Assembly (NCBI GenBank): GCA_944321125.1
Contig: CALUKD010000025.1
Span: forward strand, 1-51,367
DNA: 51,367 nucleotides
Direction of reading: 5' to 3'
Source: Candidatus Butyricimonas faecavium
GTDB lineage: Bacteria; Bacteroidota; Bacteroidia; Bacteroidales; Marinifilaceae
The notes beneath the pieces were generated by a model. It saw only the letters and a program-made list of their open reading frames with translations, made no database searches and was not told the origin of the DNA. Shown here piece after piece: positions 9,361 to 16,942 of this stretch; position 1 is the first letter of the stretch, and each line of letters opens with the position of its first letter. A program made the position numbers and the translations under genes.

Positions 9361-9380
9361 ATGATACATTTGTGTATCAT
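9361..9380. promoter_or_regulatory. Palindrome containing the -7 box of hcpR
   Basis: ATGATACATTTGTGTATCAT is a perfect inverted repeat (8-base arms, 4-base centre). Its middle contains TACATTTG (9365-9372), a good -7 box, and it ends 15 bases before the hcpR start. A repressor sitting here would block RNA polymerase, so autorepression is plausible. The half-sites differ from those of the hcp palindrome. Confidence 0.55.
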
Positions 9381-9395
9381 AAAAAATGGCAGATA

Positions 9396-10064
9396 ATGGA
9401 TATAGCACAACTTTTCGAGAGTCCTTTATGTATGGGAATTCCCGAGCGGGAGAGAGAGCAGTTTATTGAAGGATTTGATTATAGTGTGAAGAGCTATATG
9501 AAAGGGGATGTGGTTTTCCGGCAGGGAGACGTGTGCCGTTTCCTGTATATCTTGCTGGAAGGGGAGGTCGAGGCGGAAATGACGGATGATTCGGGAGCCA
9601 TGTTGCGAATCGAGACGATCCGGGCGCCGAGAGCGCTTGCCCCGGCATTTCTTTTTGCCGAGGATAATCATTTCCCGGTGACAGCCACTGTTTCGGAGAA
9701 GGCTGATGTGTTTATCGCCACGAAAGAATCCGTGTTCCGTCAGATGGGCCGTTATGAAAGTTTCCTGCGTAATTTCCTGTCCGTGAATGCAAACCGGACG
9801 ACATTTCTAACCGGGCGTTTGCAGTTCCTGTCATTCAAGACGATCCGGGGAAAATTGATTCATTATATTCTGGAACTGGCCTCTCCCGATAAGAAAAAGG
9901 TGTTGTTGGAAAAGTCACAACAGGAATTGGCTGAATATTTCGGGGTGACCCGTCCGGCATTGGCTAAGGTGTTGTATGAGCTGGCTGACGAGGGGATGAT
10001 TTCCGTGAATCGTCGGGAGATTATCATTCTGGATCGGGAAAAGATGCGGAGGGTCTTGAATTAG
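9396..10064 (+). CDS. Crp/Fnr-family regulator, HcpR-like
   Basis: This 222-residue protein has an N-terminal cyclic-nucleotide-binding-type sensor domain (G-D-V-V-F-R-Q-G-D-V-C, then L-E-G-E-V-E-A) and a C-terminal Crp-type winged helix with S-Q-Q-E-L-A-E-Y-F-G-V-T-R-P-A-L-A (about residues 169-185). No Fnr-like N-terminal cysteine cluster is seen. HcpR proteins of Bacteroidota and other anaerobes activate hcp in response to NO; divergence from hcp supports that role. The in-frame GTG at 9372 lies in the promoter, so the ATG at 9396 is used. The symbol is left blank because HcpR identity rests mainly on context. Confidence 0.85.
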   Translation: MDIAQLFESPLCMGIPEREREQFIEGFDYSVKSYMKGDVVFRQGDVCRFLYILLEGEVEAEMTDDSGAMLRIETIRAPRALAPAFLFAEDNHFPVTATVSEKADVFIATKESVFRQMGRYESFLRNFLSVNANRTTFLTGRLQFLSFKTIRGKLIHYILELASPDKKKVLLEKSQQELAEYFGVTRPALAKVLYELADEGMISVNRREIIILDREKMRRVLN

Positions 10065-10232
10065 CTTGTCGTACCGTCTTACCGGGGATGAAGGAGGAAG
10101 AGTTTGTCGGTTACTGTAAAAGGGTAATATAAAATTAAACATTTTTTCGTCGTTTTCGTTAACACGATAACCGGGCGGATGGGTATTTGGATATCTGTCT
10201 GGGGACATATCGTGAACTTAAATTGTGATAAA

Positions 10233-11270
10233 ATGAGTCTTAAAGAACAATACTGGAGATATTCCCTCGTGGCAATTATTCTGTTGCTGGGAATTCTTAT
10301 ATTTTTTCAAATTCTGCCGTTTTTCAGCGGGATTCTGGGTGCCATGACGATTTATATTCTTCTGCGCAACCAGATGATGTATTTGACCGAAAAGAAACGG
10401 ATGAAACGTAGTATCATGGCTATTCTTCTGTTATGCGAGACGATTCTTTGTTTTCTTATTCCCCTGTCAATTGTCGTCTGGGTATTCGTGAACAAGTTGC
10501 AGGCCATAAATCTGGACCCGCATAGCTTGATTGCCCCGGTGGAACATGTGGCTGAGCTGATTCGGGAAAAAGTAGGGTATGATCTTTTAAGCAAAGGGAA
10601 TATAGATACAATATTGGCAGCCTTGCCGAAGGTCGGTCAGTTCCTGATGGGGAGCATCAGTAGTTTTACCATTAACGTGGTGGTACTGCTTTTCGTGCTT
10701 TATTTCATGCTGATTGGCGGGCGGGATATGGAGGAGTACGTGAGCGATATTTTACCGTTTAATAAACGGAATAAAAAGAATATACTACACGAGTTCAACA
10801 TGATCGTGAAGTCGAATGCGATCGGGATTCCCTTGCTTGCCGTGATTCAAGGGGCTGTTGCCACGTTGGGGTATTTTATATTCGGGGCACCGAGTCCCGT
10901 GTTGTGGGGATTCTTGTCCTGTTTCGCCACGATTATCCCGATTGTAGGGACGGCATTGATCTGGGCCCCGCTGGCGTTGTACATGGGGATGACGGGACAT
11001 TGGGGAATGGCGATAGGGTTAGCAGTCTATGCTTTGGTCGTGATTTCGAATGTCGATAATTTGGTTCGGTTCATGTTACAGAAGAAAATGGCGGATACTC
11101 ACCCGTTGATTACGATTTTCGGAGTGGTTATCGGACTTTCCCTATTTGGTTTCATGGGGGTGATCTTCGGGCCTTTGCTCCTGTCAATTTTTGTCTTTTG
11201 CGTGAACATTTTTAAAGTGGAATACTTGGAAGGAGAGGTACGGACGAGACCCAAGATATACAAACCTTGA
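10233..11270 (+). CDS. AI-2E family transporter (PerM/TqsA family membrane protein)
   Basis: This 345-residue inner-membrane protein has about seven to eight hydrophobic segments. The central amphipathic region and the C-terminal signatures of the PF01594 family are present (N-A-I-G-I-P-L-L-A-V-I-Q-G, then P-I-V-G-T-A-L-I-W-A-P, and H-P-L-I-T-I-F-G-V-V-I-G-L near the end). Members export autoinducer-2 or small solutes, and many act as Na+/H+ antiporters, so the substrate is open. I chose the ATG at 10233; the open frame upstream codes nothing hydrophobic. Confidence 0.88.
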   Translation: MSLKEQYWRYSLVAIILLLGILIFFQILPFFSGILGAMTIYILLRNQMMYLTEKKRMKRSIMAILLLCETILCFLIPLSIVVWVFVNKLQAINLDPHSLIAPVEHVAELIREKVGYDLLSKGNIDTILAALPKVGQFLMGSISSFTINVVVLLFVLYFMLIGGRDMEEYVSDILPFNKRNKKNILHEFNMIVKSNAIGIPLLAVIQGAVATLGYFIFGAPSPVLWGFLSCFATIIPIVGTALIWAPLALYMGMTGHWGMAIGLAVYALVVISNVDNLVRFMLQKKMADTHPLITIFGVVIGLSLFGFMGVIFGPLLLSIFVFCVNIFKVEYLEGEVRTRPKIYKP

Positions 11271-11363
11271 TTCGTTTACAGGTGGTAATGAATGGGGTGT
11301 GCTACTCTTTTTTCAAGGTATAACTATCACAATCCTGTTTCTGCTCCCGAACAATAATGTTAC

Positions 11364-11393
11364 CCCGTCGTCCCGTGGTGAGGGGATGACGGG
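11364..11393. other. GC-rich hairpin in the 11271-11500 intergenic region
   Basis: CCCGTCGTCCC (11364-11374) pairs with GGGATGACGGG (11383-11393), including one G-U. There is no T-run, so this is a stable structure rather than a classical terminator. A TATTTTTG -7 box for the next gene lies at 11466-11473. Confidence 0.4.
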
Positions 11394-11500
11394 TGTGAAA
11401 GGGGAATCCGTAATTTAGGTATGAATACCTGTAATTCGTGTACATACGAGTTGGGAGTATTTGCTTATTTTTGTGATAGATTTAATTTTGAGTTGTATTT

Positions 11501-12592
11501 ATGAGATTAATAAAAAGTTCAAGAAAGCGTATGGTACTATGGATTGTTCTGTCGATTGTGGTGGTTATAGCCATTGTCGGAATTGTTTTCGTGAATCAGC
11601 CGAGTTTCGGGAGAATTCCCCGGGGAGAACGGTTGGCAAGAATTGAACGTTCGCCGAATTACCGGGATGGGGCTTTCCGCAATATACATGAAACTCCTTT
11701 AATGACTTCGGATAAGGGACGTTTGCAGGGATTACTGGACTTCGTTTTTAAGGATAAGACCGGACTGCAACCGGATTCGGCGTTGACCGTGGTGAAAACG
11801 GATTTACGGCAGATCGACCCGGAAGAGGATGTGCTGGTGTGGTTCGGGCATTCATCTTATCTGATTCAAGTGGATGGGAAACGGGTGCTCGTGGACCCGG
11901 TGTTTTGCATGGCCTCCCCGGTGTCTTTTATTAACAAGCCGTTCAAGGGAACGGACGTTTATCACCCGGAGGATATGCCGGATATTGATTATTTGGTTAT
12001 TTCCCATGATCATTGGGATCACCTGGATTATCATACCGTACGGGCGTTGAAAGATCGCATCGGGAAAGTGATTTGCAGTTTGGGAGTAGGCGAGCATTTT
12101 GAGTACTGGGGATTCGATAAGGAGTGCATAGTCGAGTTGGATTGGGAAGAAGAGGCTCGTTTAGATTCCGGTTTTGTCATGCATTGCCTACCTGCCCGCC
12201 ATTTTTCGGGACGAGGACTTTCTGCCAATAAAACGCTGTGGGCTTCGTTTCTGCTTGAAACTCCTTCCCGGAAGATATATCTGGCGGGAGACGGTGGTTA
12301 CGACACGCATTTTGCCCGGATCGGGGATTGTTTTCCGGATATAGACTTGGCCATTCTTGAGAATGGGCAGTATAACGAGGGATGGAAGTATATCCACTTG
12401 ATGCCTGATTATTTGATTCGGGCAGCTTTGGACTTGAAAGCGAAAAAGGTGATGACCGTGCATCATTCCAAGTATGCGCTGGCCCACCATCGTTGGGACG
12501 AGCCGTTACGGAACGAGATAAACATGGCGAAAAACGACTCGTTACACGTGTTAATACCCGGAATTGGCGAGGTCGTGAGGTGGGGAGAATAG
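11501..12592 (+). CDS. Metallo-beta-lactamase-fold hydrolase, NAPE-PLD/UlaG-like, membrane-anchored
   Basis: This 363-residue protein has an N-terminal membrane anchor (about residues 11-31) followed by a metallo-beta-lactamase domain. The metal-binding H-D-H-W-D-H is at 169-174, preceded by F-G-H-S-S-Y and V-D-P-V-F. Later metal ligands lie in C-L-P-A-R-H-F-S-G, A-G-D-G-G-Y-D-T-H-F and V-H-H-S-K. This arrangement, with R-S-P-N-Y-R-D-G-x-F-x-N near the N-terminus, matches the group related to N-acylphosphatidylethanolamine phospholipase D. The substrate is unknown; a periplasmic-facing lipid hydrolase is plausible. A TATTTTTG box at 11466-11473 precedes it. Confidence 0.85.
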   Translation: MRLIKSSRKRMVLWIVLSIVVVIAIVGIVFVNQPSFGRIPRGERLARIERSPNYRDGAFRNIHETPLMTSDKGRLQGLLDFVFKDKTGLQPDSALTVVKTDLRQIDPEEDVLVWFGHSSYLIQVDGKRVLVDPVFCMASPVSFINKPFKGTDVYHPEDMPDIDYLVISHDHWDHLDYHTVRALKDRIGKVICSLGVGEHFEYWGFDKECIVELDWEEEARLDSGFVMHCLPARHFSGRGLSANKTLWASFLLETPSRKIYLAGDGGYDTHFARIGDCFPDIDLAILENGQYNEGWKYIHLMPDYLIRAALDLKAKKVMTVHHSKYALAHHRWDEPLRNEINMAKNDSLHVLIPGIGEVVRWGE

Positions 12593-12670
12593 ATTTTAAT
12601 GTGACATATCGGCTCTCTCCCCGTGTAAGGAGTAGTTGGAGTAGTAGTTGTAAATATCAAACAGAATTTT

Positions 12671-12698
12671 TGGCCCGCCCTTGGTGAGGGACGGGCCA
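12671..12698. terminator. Hairpin between convergent genes
   Basis: TGGCCCGCCC pairs with GGGACGGGCCA around TTGGTGA. It lies downstream of both the hydrolase gene and the minus-strand regulator operon. There is no clear T-run on either strand, so terminator function is only likely by position. Confidence 0.35.
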
Positions 12699-12714
12699 TC
12701 CAATCGTTTGTATC

Positions 12715-12996
12715 TTACAAGTTAATATATTCTCTGAGAGCGTCAATATAATCCTCCAAAGCCTTCCTTCCCGTGTCGGTTAGTTGACATGAAGTGCGAG
12801 TTTTTTTCCCGACAAACTCCTTTTTCACTTGGATATACCCGGCAGTTTCGAGTTTTTCCAGTTGTACGCTCAGGTTTCCGGCAGTCGCGTTCGTTTTCTC
12901 TTTCAAGTACACGAAATCCGCTGTCTCTACCGACAAGAGCAGGGAGACTATTGCCAGACGTAATTGAGAATGTAATAGCGGATCTAATTCTCTCAT
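12715..12996 (-). CDS. Small winged-helix transcriptional regulator
   Basis: This 93-residue single-domain winged helix resembles the HTH_27/MarR-like regulators: H-S-x-L-R-L-A-I-V-S-L-L-L, then the recognition region T-N-A-T-A-G-N-L-S-V-Q-L-E-K-L-E and the wing G-Y-I-x-V-K-K-x-F-V-G-K-K-T-R-T. It is the second gene of an operon, overlapping the upstream membrane-protein stop as ATGA. The promoter of that operon carries two identical palindromes, GTTTATTTTATAAAC, which are the natural candidates for its binding sites. Autorepression is inferred from this arrangement. Confidence 0.85.
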   Translation of the reverse strand: MRELDPLLHSQLRLAIVSLLLSVETADFVYLKEKTNATAGNLSVQLEKLETAGYIQVKKEFVGKKTRTSCQLTDTGRKALEDYIDALREYINL

Positions 12997-13607
12997 AGTT
13001 TTTCGGATTTATTGTTCAGAATATGTCCCGGTATGATCATCATGACAACAAATGACAGGCCAAAGTAGAGGTTCCAGAGTATGGCGGCACTGTTATTTAT
13101 CGTGTAACTCATCAGCATGTATATGGCGAGCACGAAACCTACAAGCGGGGTGTAGAGCAAACACTTCTCTCTGATGACTAAACCCGTGATTGCCGTTCCG
13201 ATACTCGTGTACAGGAGGCATAACGGGAGCATGAGCATGAAATCACATTTTCCGACAATGAATGATAGAGCTAGTATGACTAACATGGTTAACGAGAATG
13301 AGGCTCCCATCACTTGCCAGACTTTATTGACCATGCTGTCCGTGTAAGTGATGACGGTCGGGGTGTTCCTTTTTTCCTTGAACGAGAGGATGATTACCGG
13401 CAGGAACATGAGAAACCAGCCCGCCCACCACCAGGGGGTGTGGGTCATGCAGAGTAACGTGTAGATAATGATCGACAAAATAGCAGCCGTGTAGCCGTAG
13501 ATGATGAAGTAATTTCCCTGACCTTTCACGAGGTTCTTTCTGGTTGCCTGTATCATTTGAGAGATGAGTTCTAAACTTTCTTTCTCTGTAAACTTTTTTT
13601 CTTCCAT
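12993..13607 (-). CDS. Multi-pass membrane protein of unknown function
   Basis: This 204-residue protein has a soluble charged N-terminus (residues 1-32) and about six hydrophobic segments, the last ending before a short basic tail. I do not recognise a named family. Membrane proteins of this kind, encoded next to a 90-100-residue winged-helix regulator, recur in Bacteroidota; the regulator here is translationally coupled (ATGA at 12993-12996). Its job may be to sense or respond to something in the membrane, but the sequence does not show what. Confidence 0.75.
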   Translation of the reverse strand: MEEKKFTEKESLELISQMIQATRKNLVKGQGNYFIIYGYTAAILSIIIYTLLCMTHTPWWWAGWFLMFLPVIILSFKEKRNTPTVITYTDSMVNKVWQVMGASFSLTMLVILALSFIVGKCDFMLMLPLCLLYTSIGTAITGLVIREKCLLYTPLVGFVLAIYMLMSYTINNSAAILWNLYFGLSFVVMMIIPGHILNNKSEKL

Positions 13608-13635
13608 GTTTGTTGTGTTTGGTGTTTGTAAAGTG

Positions 13636-13650
13636 GTTTATTTTATAAAC
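13636..13650. promoter_or_regulatory. Downstream operator copy, GTTTAT-TTT-ATAAAC
   Basis: This is a perfect 6-3-6 palindrome located about 34-48 bases after the expected transcription start of the membrane protein/regulator operon. It is identical to the copy at 13704-13718, centre-to-centre distance 68 bases. Confidence 0.6.
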
Positions 13651-13690
13651 TATATTCTCAAAAAAAATAGCGCTATTCTTTTTATTTATG

Positions 13691-13722
13691 CAAATATAAA
13701 GTAGTTTATTTTATAAACCAAA
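13691..13722 (-). promoter_or_regulatory. Promoter of the membrane protein/regulator operon
   Basis: On the minus strand TTTG (13722-13719) and TATATTTG (13698-13691) are separated by exactly 20 bases, an ideal Bacteroidota promoter. The spacer is largely filled by the palindrome at 13704-13718. Confidence 0.75.
13704..13718. promoter_or_regulatory. Operator copy inside the promoter spacer, GTTTAT-TTT-ATAAAC
   Basis: This perfect 6-3-6 palindrome lies between the -33 and -7 boxes of the minus-strand operon. Occupation would exclude RNA polymerase. With the second copy downstream, a looped or cooperative repression complex is possible. Confidence 0.65.
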
Positions 13723-13763
13723 TGATTTAGTGAATTTTATTCCTTCACGTGGATATTATTTTT

Positions 13764-13771
13764 TATTTTTG
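13764..13771 (+). promoter_or_regulatory. -7 box of the DUF6483-like gene
   Basis: TATTTTTG matches TAnnTTTG and lies 27 bases before the ATG at 13799. It argues against the earlier in-frame ATG at 13730. Confidence 0.5.
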
Positions 13772-13798
13772 CTTGTAAATATATTGGAGGACGGTATT

Positions 13799-14191
13799 AT
13801 GGTAAAACAGGATTATCTTGTGCGCATGATTCAAGAAATTATTTCTGCGACCGCTAGGGCTATATTAAACAAGAAGAAGATTCGTCAGCAGGATTTGGAC
13901 GAGTATGACTTGTTGACCCAGCAAATGTTGGGATTTCCCGTGAAGGAGCTGGCGACAATGGATGTGCAGGAACTGATTGATCGGTATGCCAACGAGGAAG
14001 ACAGGATTGGTAAGATTGAACTTGCGTCCGTGTACCTATTGAGATTTTCCGAAGAGGTGGAGGAGGATATTTTGTTGAAGTCGAAACTGCGTCAGGATGG
14101 GATTCGTTTGCTTAAATATGTTCAGCAGGAAGATACAAACTTTTCAATACAACGGGATTGTCTGATCCGGATGCTGGAAACGAATCAGTAA
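13799..14191 (+). CDS. Small helical protein, DUF6483-like
   Basis: This 130-residue protein starts M-V-K-Q-D-Y-L-V-R-M-I-Q-E-I-I, a pattern I associate with the DUF6483 family of small alpha-helical proteins; function is unknown. It has no signal peptide or membrane segment. The chosen ATG follows a -7 box (13764-13771); starting at 13730 would place that promoter inside the gene and add a hydrophobic stretch not expected in the family. It is followed by ogt, 120 bases downstream. Confidence 0.7.
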   Translation: MVKQDYLVRMIQEIISATARAILNKKKIRQQDLDEYDLLTQQMLGFPVKELATMDVQELIDRYANEEDRIGKIELASVYLLRFSEEVEEDILLKSKLRQDGIRLLKYVQQEDTNFSIQRDCLIRMLETNQ

Positions 14192-14311
14192 AATTTGGGG
14201 TGTCGTTTGGGAATATCGGGATAATGTTCTACTTTTATAACTTGTCATTTGGATTGATTGTATAGAAAAGGTCGTGGTTGAAGGAAAGTACAAAAATAAA
14301 AAGTAGAAGAA

Positions 14312-14836
14312 ATGATACAAATTCAACATTATGAATCTCCTTGTGGAGAGCTGATTCTTGGCTCTTTCGAAGGTAAGCTTTGTTTGTGTGACTGGATGTT
14401 TGAAAAACGCAGGGCATCTATTGATAAACGGATTCAGAAAGCGCTAGGGGCCGATTACGAAGAGGGTATTTCTGACGTGATCCGGGAAACAATCATCCAA
14501 CTCGATGAATATTTTGCTCGTCAGAGGAAAACGTTCGATATTCCGCTAGTCTTTACGGGAACGGAGTTCCAGAATTCGGTGTGGCAGGAGTTACTGAATA
14601 TTCCTTACGGGAAAACGTTGTCTTATGGTGAGTTAGCGAAAAAACTGGGAAACCCGAAAGCTGTTCGTGCCGTGGCTGCGGCTAATGGAGCGAATCCTAT
14701 TTCCATTTTTGTTCCTTGTCATCGTGTGATAGGGGGTAACCATAAATTGGTTGGATACGGGGGAGGTTTGGAGGCTAAAAAAGGATTACTAGATTTGGAG
14801 ATGGGTGTGCAAAGTTTGTTAAATAGTATGCGGTAA
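14312..14836 (+). CDS. ogt: Methylated-DNA--protein-cysteine methyltransferase
   Basis: This 174-residue suicide repair enzyme transfers the methyl group of O6-methylguanine to its own cysteine. The active site P-C-H-R-V is at residues 135-139 (Cys136), preceded by the helix-turn-helix region Y-G-x-L-S-Y-G-E-L-A and followed by G-Y-G-G-G-L-x-x-K, as in the family. No Ada-type DNA-binding domain is attached, so it is the Ogt/MGMT single-enzyme form. The start at 14312 gives the usual length. Confidence 0.95.
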   Translation: MIQIQHYESPCGELILGSFEGKLCLCDWMFEKRRASIDKRIQKALGADYEEGISDVIRETIIQLDEYFARQRKTFDIPLVFTGTEFQNSVWQELLNIPYGKTLSYGELAKKLGNPKAVRAVAAANGANPISIFVPCHRVIGGNHKLVGYGGGLEAKKGLLDLEMGVQSLLNSMR

Positions 14837-14852
14837 AACAGTTCATAATAGC

Positions 14853-14860
14853 TATGTTTG
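14853..14860 (+). promoter_or_regulatory. -7 box upstream of the BRO-N remnant
   Basis: TATGTTTG matches TAnnTTTG 20 bases before the remnant's ATG at 14880. No convincing -33 TTTG is present. Confidence 0.4.
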
Positions 14861-14879
14861 TGAAAATAAAGCTAGGGGC

Positions 14880-15065
14880 ATGGTGAAACAAAATACAATT
14901 AAAGTATTCGAAGAGAAGAGTGTTCGTACTGTGTGGGATAGCGATAAGGGGGGATGGTATTTCTCGATAGTTGACGTGGTGGAGGTATTAACGGATAGTC
15001 CTAATCCTCGTAAATATTGGAGCGTGCTGAAAACTCGATTAAAAAAGGAGGGTATAGTTTCCTAA
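14880..15065 (+). pseudogene. Truncated BRO-N (phage antirepressor-like) gene
   Basis: The 61 residues match the start of BRO-N domain proteins common in Bacteroidales (F-E-E-K-x-V-R-T-V-W-D, then W-Y-F-S-I-V-D-V-V-E-V-L-T and P-R-K-Y-W-S-V-L-K-T-R-L-K-K-E-G). Full proteins of this kind normally run to well over 200 residues. Here homology stops after K-K-E-G and three unrelated codons lead to a stop. The break coincides with a repeat (15070-15103) shared with the far end of the window. It sits just outside the left end of the tRNA-Pro element, so it may be the remnant of an earlier insertion. Confidence 0.75.
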
Positions 15066-15069
15066 AATT

Positions 15070-15103
15070 GGTTTACTAAGTTTACGGTAAACTTTTTTCA
15101 GGA
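15070..15103 (+). repeat. Dispersed repeat copy 1 (GTTTAC-rich)
   Basis: The segment contains GTTTACTAAGTTTACGGTAA followed by ACTTTTTTCAGGA. Its reverse complement aligns over its full length with 51301-51335 (a few substitutions, one extra base). It begins just after the premature end of the BRO-N remnant. Confidence 0.55.
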
Positions 15104-15171
15104 CAACACAGTTTTAATTTTTGATAAAAAAGTGGGATTCATTTATCCCATTTGTGTACCACCAAATAAAA

Positions 15172-15199
15172 AACCACTTATAAAAAATCATAAGTGGTT
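15172..15199 (-). terminator. Terminator that originally followed tRNA-Pro
   Basis: AACCACTTAT (15172-15181) pairs perfectly with ATAAGTGGTT (15190-15199). On the minus strand the hairpin is followed by a T-run (TTTTTTATTTGG). It lies directly beyond the tRNA-Pro 3' fragment at 15211, so it is the chromosomal terminator cut off from the tRNA by the element. Confidence 0.7.
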
Positions 15200-15208
15200 A
15201 ATTGTTAG

Positions 15209-15252
15209 AGTCGGGATGACAGGATTTGAACCTGCGACAACACGCCCCCCAG
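15209..15252. repeat. Left attachment repeat (3' part of tRNA-Pro)
   Basis: These 44 bases are identical to 22310-22353 in the same orientation and correspond to the 3' 42 bases of tRNA-Pro (T-arm, variable loop and 3' anticodon arm) plus two flanking bases. Similarity stops abruptly on both sides. It marks the left junction of the integrated element. Confidence 0.92.
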
Positions 15253-15682
15253 CTGTAGAAAGATGAATTGTATTTAGTCGTATTTGGTTGTAAATCTGTA
15301 TTTTGTGTTTGTGTTGATTCGCCTTAATAAGACCTTTGTTAGTATTAAGTTGGATGAAATGTTTAATGAAAGTTTAATCGAACTTTTATTGTTTGGGAAT
15401 ATTGGCATCGCTGTAAAAAGACAAAATTTTGTAACATGGAAAAAGTAAATAAATTTTGACTTTTTTGAAGTGTGTAAAATAGGGTATAATTCTTTGTGTA
15501 AAGAGATGTTTGTGTGTTATTGAGTTGATTATTAGATGTTTTTATCTATATTTTTATGGAGGAAGGTCTAGGTTTTTCATTGTTATTTGTTTGCAAACAA
15601 ATACTTTTACAGGTGTAACAACTTATTTGTAACTTTTGTCGTAAAGGAAATAAATAGTGCGAATGCTAATACAATAAATAAT
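15253..15682. other. Left end of element, non-coding
   Basis: No gene is seen in these 430 bases. They contain the possible recombinase arm site at 15345-15380 and the leader of the integrase gene. Confidence 0.5.
15345..15380 (+). repeat. Possible recombinase arm site, left copy
   Basis: This 36-base segment contains GAAATGTTTAATGAA and GTTTAATCG and matches 22224-22259 at 31 of 36 positions in the same orientation. Within it GTTTAATGAA/GTTTAATCGA forms a tandem pair. It lies 93 bases inside the left attachment repeat. Confidence 0.55.
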
Positions 15683-16930
15683 ATGGCAACATTTAAATTT
15701 TTGCTCTACAAGAGTAACGTGAAGCGTGATGGTTTGTATCCTGTTTGTCTACGGATTACAAAAAATAGAAAATTGAAATATATCTCGTTGGATATGTATG
15801 CAAGGGAAGACCAATGGAACGAGGAAGCTGCACGCTATAAAAAGGATAAACGTGCAACTCCTAACTATGAAAAATATAACGCTTTACTTACTCATTACGA
15901 GGAAAGGAAAGATAGCTTGTTACGAAAATTTACGGAAAGTCGGGTTGATTGGACTTTAAACCAGTTTGAAGAACAATTTTTAGGTGTATCCAAAAGAGGT
16001 AAAGTGTATGATTATTTCCTAAAGCATATCGGGATTTTGAAAGAAACGAATCATATAGGTAACGCAAAAGCTTATGAACGAACTCTCCACGTGTTGGGGA
16101 AATATGATAAAAAAATTAACGAGCGATTGTTTCAAGAAATTGATTTAAAGTATGTAAACGCTTTCAATGTTGCCTTGGAAAAAGATCGATGTTGTGGTAA
16201 TACACGAAAATATTACTTGAAAACCCTACGAGCCTTACTAAACAAGGCAATAAAGGATAATGAAGCTTCTCGAACAACCTATCCTTTTGGTAACGGGGGA
16301 TTTGAAATAAGTAGTTTGGAGGAAGAAACACGCAAGAGGTATTTATTGTCGGAAGATTTGACGCTTGCAAAAAATTCTTACCAAGATGACTACACGATGG
16401 AATACACCCGACGATTGTTTTTGTTCTCCTATTATTGCTTTGGTATTAGTTTTATAGATATGGCAACATTGACAACCCAGAATATAGAAAAATTGGAAAC
16501 AGGGGAACATATTGTTTATAAACGGCAGAAAATAAAAAATCAAAGAGGTGTAAAGACAATAAAGATTCCTGTAACGGAAACAATAAGAGAGATTTTAGAT
16601 TGGTTTAAAGCAAACACGCCTCTTGTGGGAAATTATCTTGTACCCGTGATAACAAAAGATTATCGTGGAGAACAGTTATATAACCATATACGTTCAAGAT
16701 ACGTTCGCTATAATAAGAATTTGAAAAAGTTAGGTAAAACATTGGGTATTGAACGTCTTCCTTTAACCAGTTACGTGAGTAGGCATACTATGGCTATGAC
16801 ACTACAAAACCAGAGTGTATCCCGGGAAGTAATTAGTCAAGTATTGGGGCACACTAATCTTGAAACAACAAACGTGTATCTTGATAGTTTTGAAACAAGT
16901 GTGGTTGATAAAGTAGCAGAATTATTGTAA
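15683..16930 (+). CDS. Tyrosine recombinase (integrase) of the element
   Basis: This 415-residue protein has the three-part layout of Bacteroidota integrases: an N-terminal arm-binding domain (F-K-F-L-L-Y-K-S-N-V-K-R-D-G-x-Y-P-V-x-L-R-I), a SAM-like core-binding domain and a catalytic domain. Catalytic landmarks are S-R-H-T-M-A-M-T, V-L-G-H-T-N-L-E-T-T and the nucleophile Tyr in N-V-Y-L-D. Where the first catalytic Arg is expected, the sequence reads C-F-G-I-S-F-I-D-M, without an Arg, a feature also described for the CTnDOT integrase IntDOT. The TTG at 15587 is rejected as start; ATG 15683 begins the conserved domain. It presumably recombines the 44-bp tRNA-Pro site. Confidence 0.93.
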   Translation: MATFKFLLYKSNVKRDGLYPVCLRITKNRKLKYISLDMYAREDQWNEEAARYKKDKRATPNYEKYNALLTHYEERKDSLLRKFTESRVDWTLNQFEEQFLGVSKRGKVYDYFLKHIGILKETNHIGNAKAYERTLHVLGKYDKKINERLFQEIDLKYVNAFNVALEKDRCCGNTRKYYLKTLRALLNKAIKDNEASRTTYPFGNGGFEISSLEEETRKRYLLSEDLTLAKNSYQDDYTMEYTRRLFLFSYYCFGISFIDMATLTTQNIEKLETGEHIVYKRQKIKNQRGVKTIKIPVTETIREILDWFKANTPLVGNYLVPVITKDYRGEQLYNHIRSRYVRYNKNLKKLGKTLGIERLPLTSYVSRHTMAMTLQNQSVSREVISQVLGHTNLETTNVYLDSFETSVVDKVAELL

Positions 16931-16942
16931 TAATATAAATAA

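Noticed and set aside
12493-12687. 64-codon plus-strand frame over the end of the hydrolase gene
   Set aside because: Most of it overlaps the well-supported hydrolase in another frame and it continues into a hairpin.
15211-15252. A second tRNA-Pro gene
   Set aside because: Only the 3' 42 bases are present; beyond 15252 the anticodon stem and 5' half are missing, so it is an attachment-site remnant.
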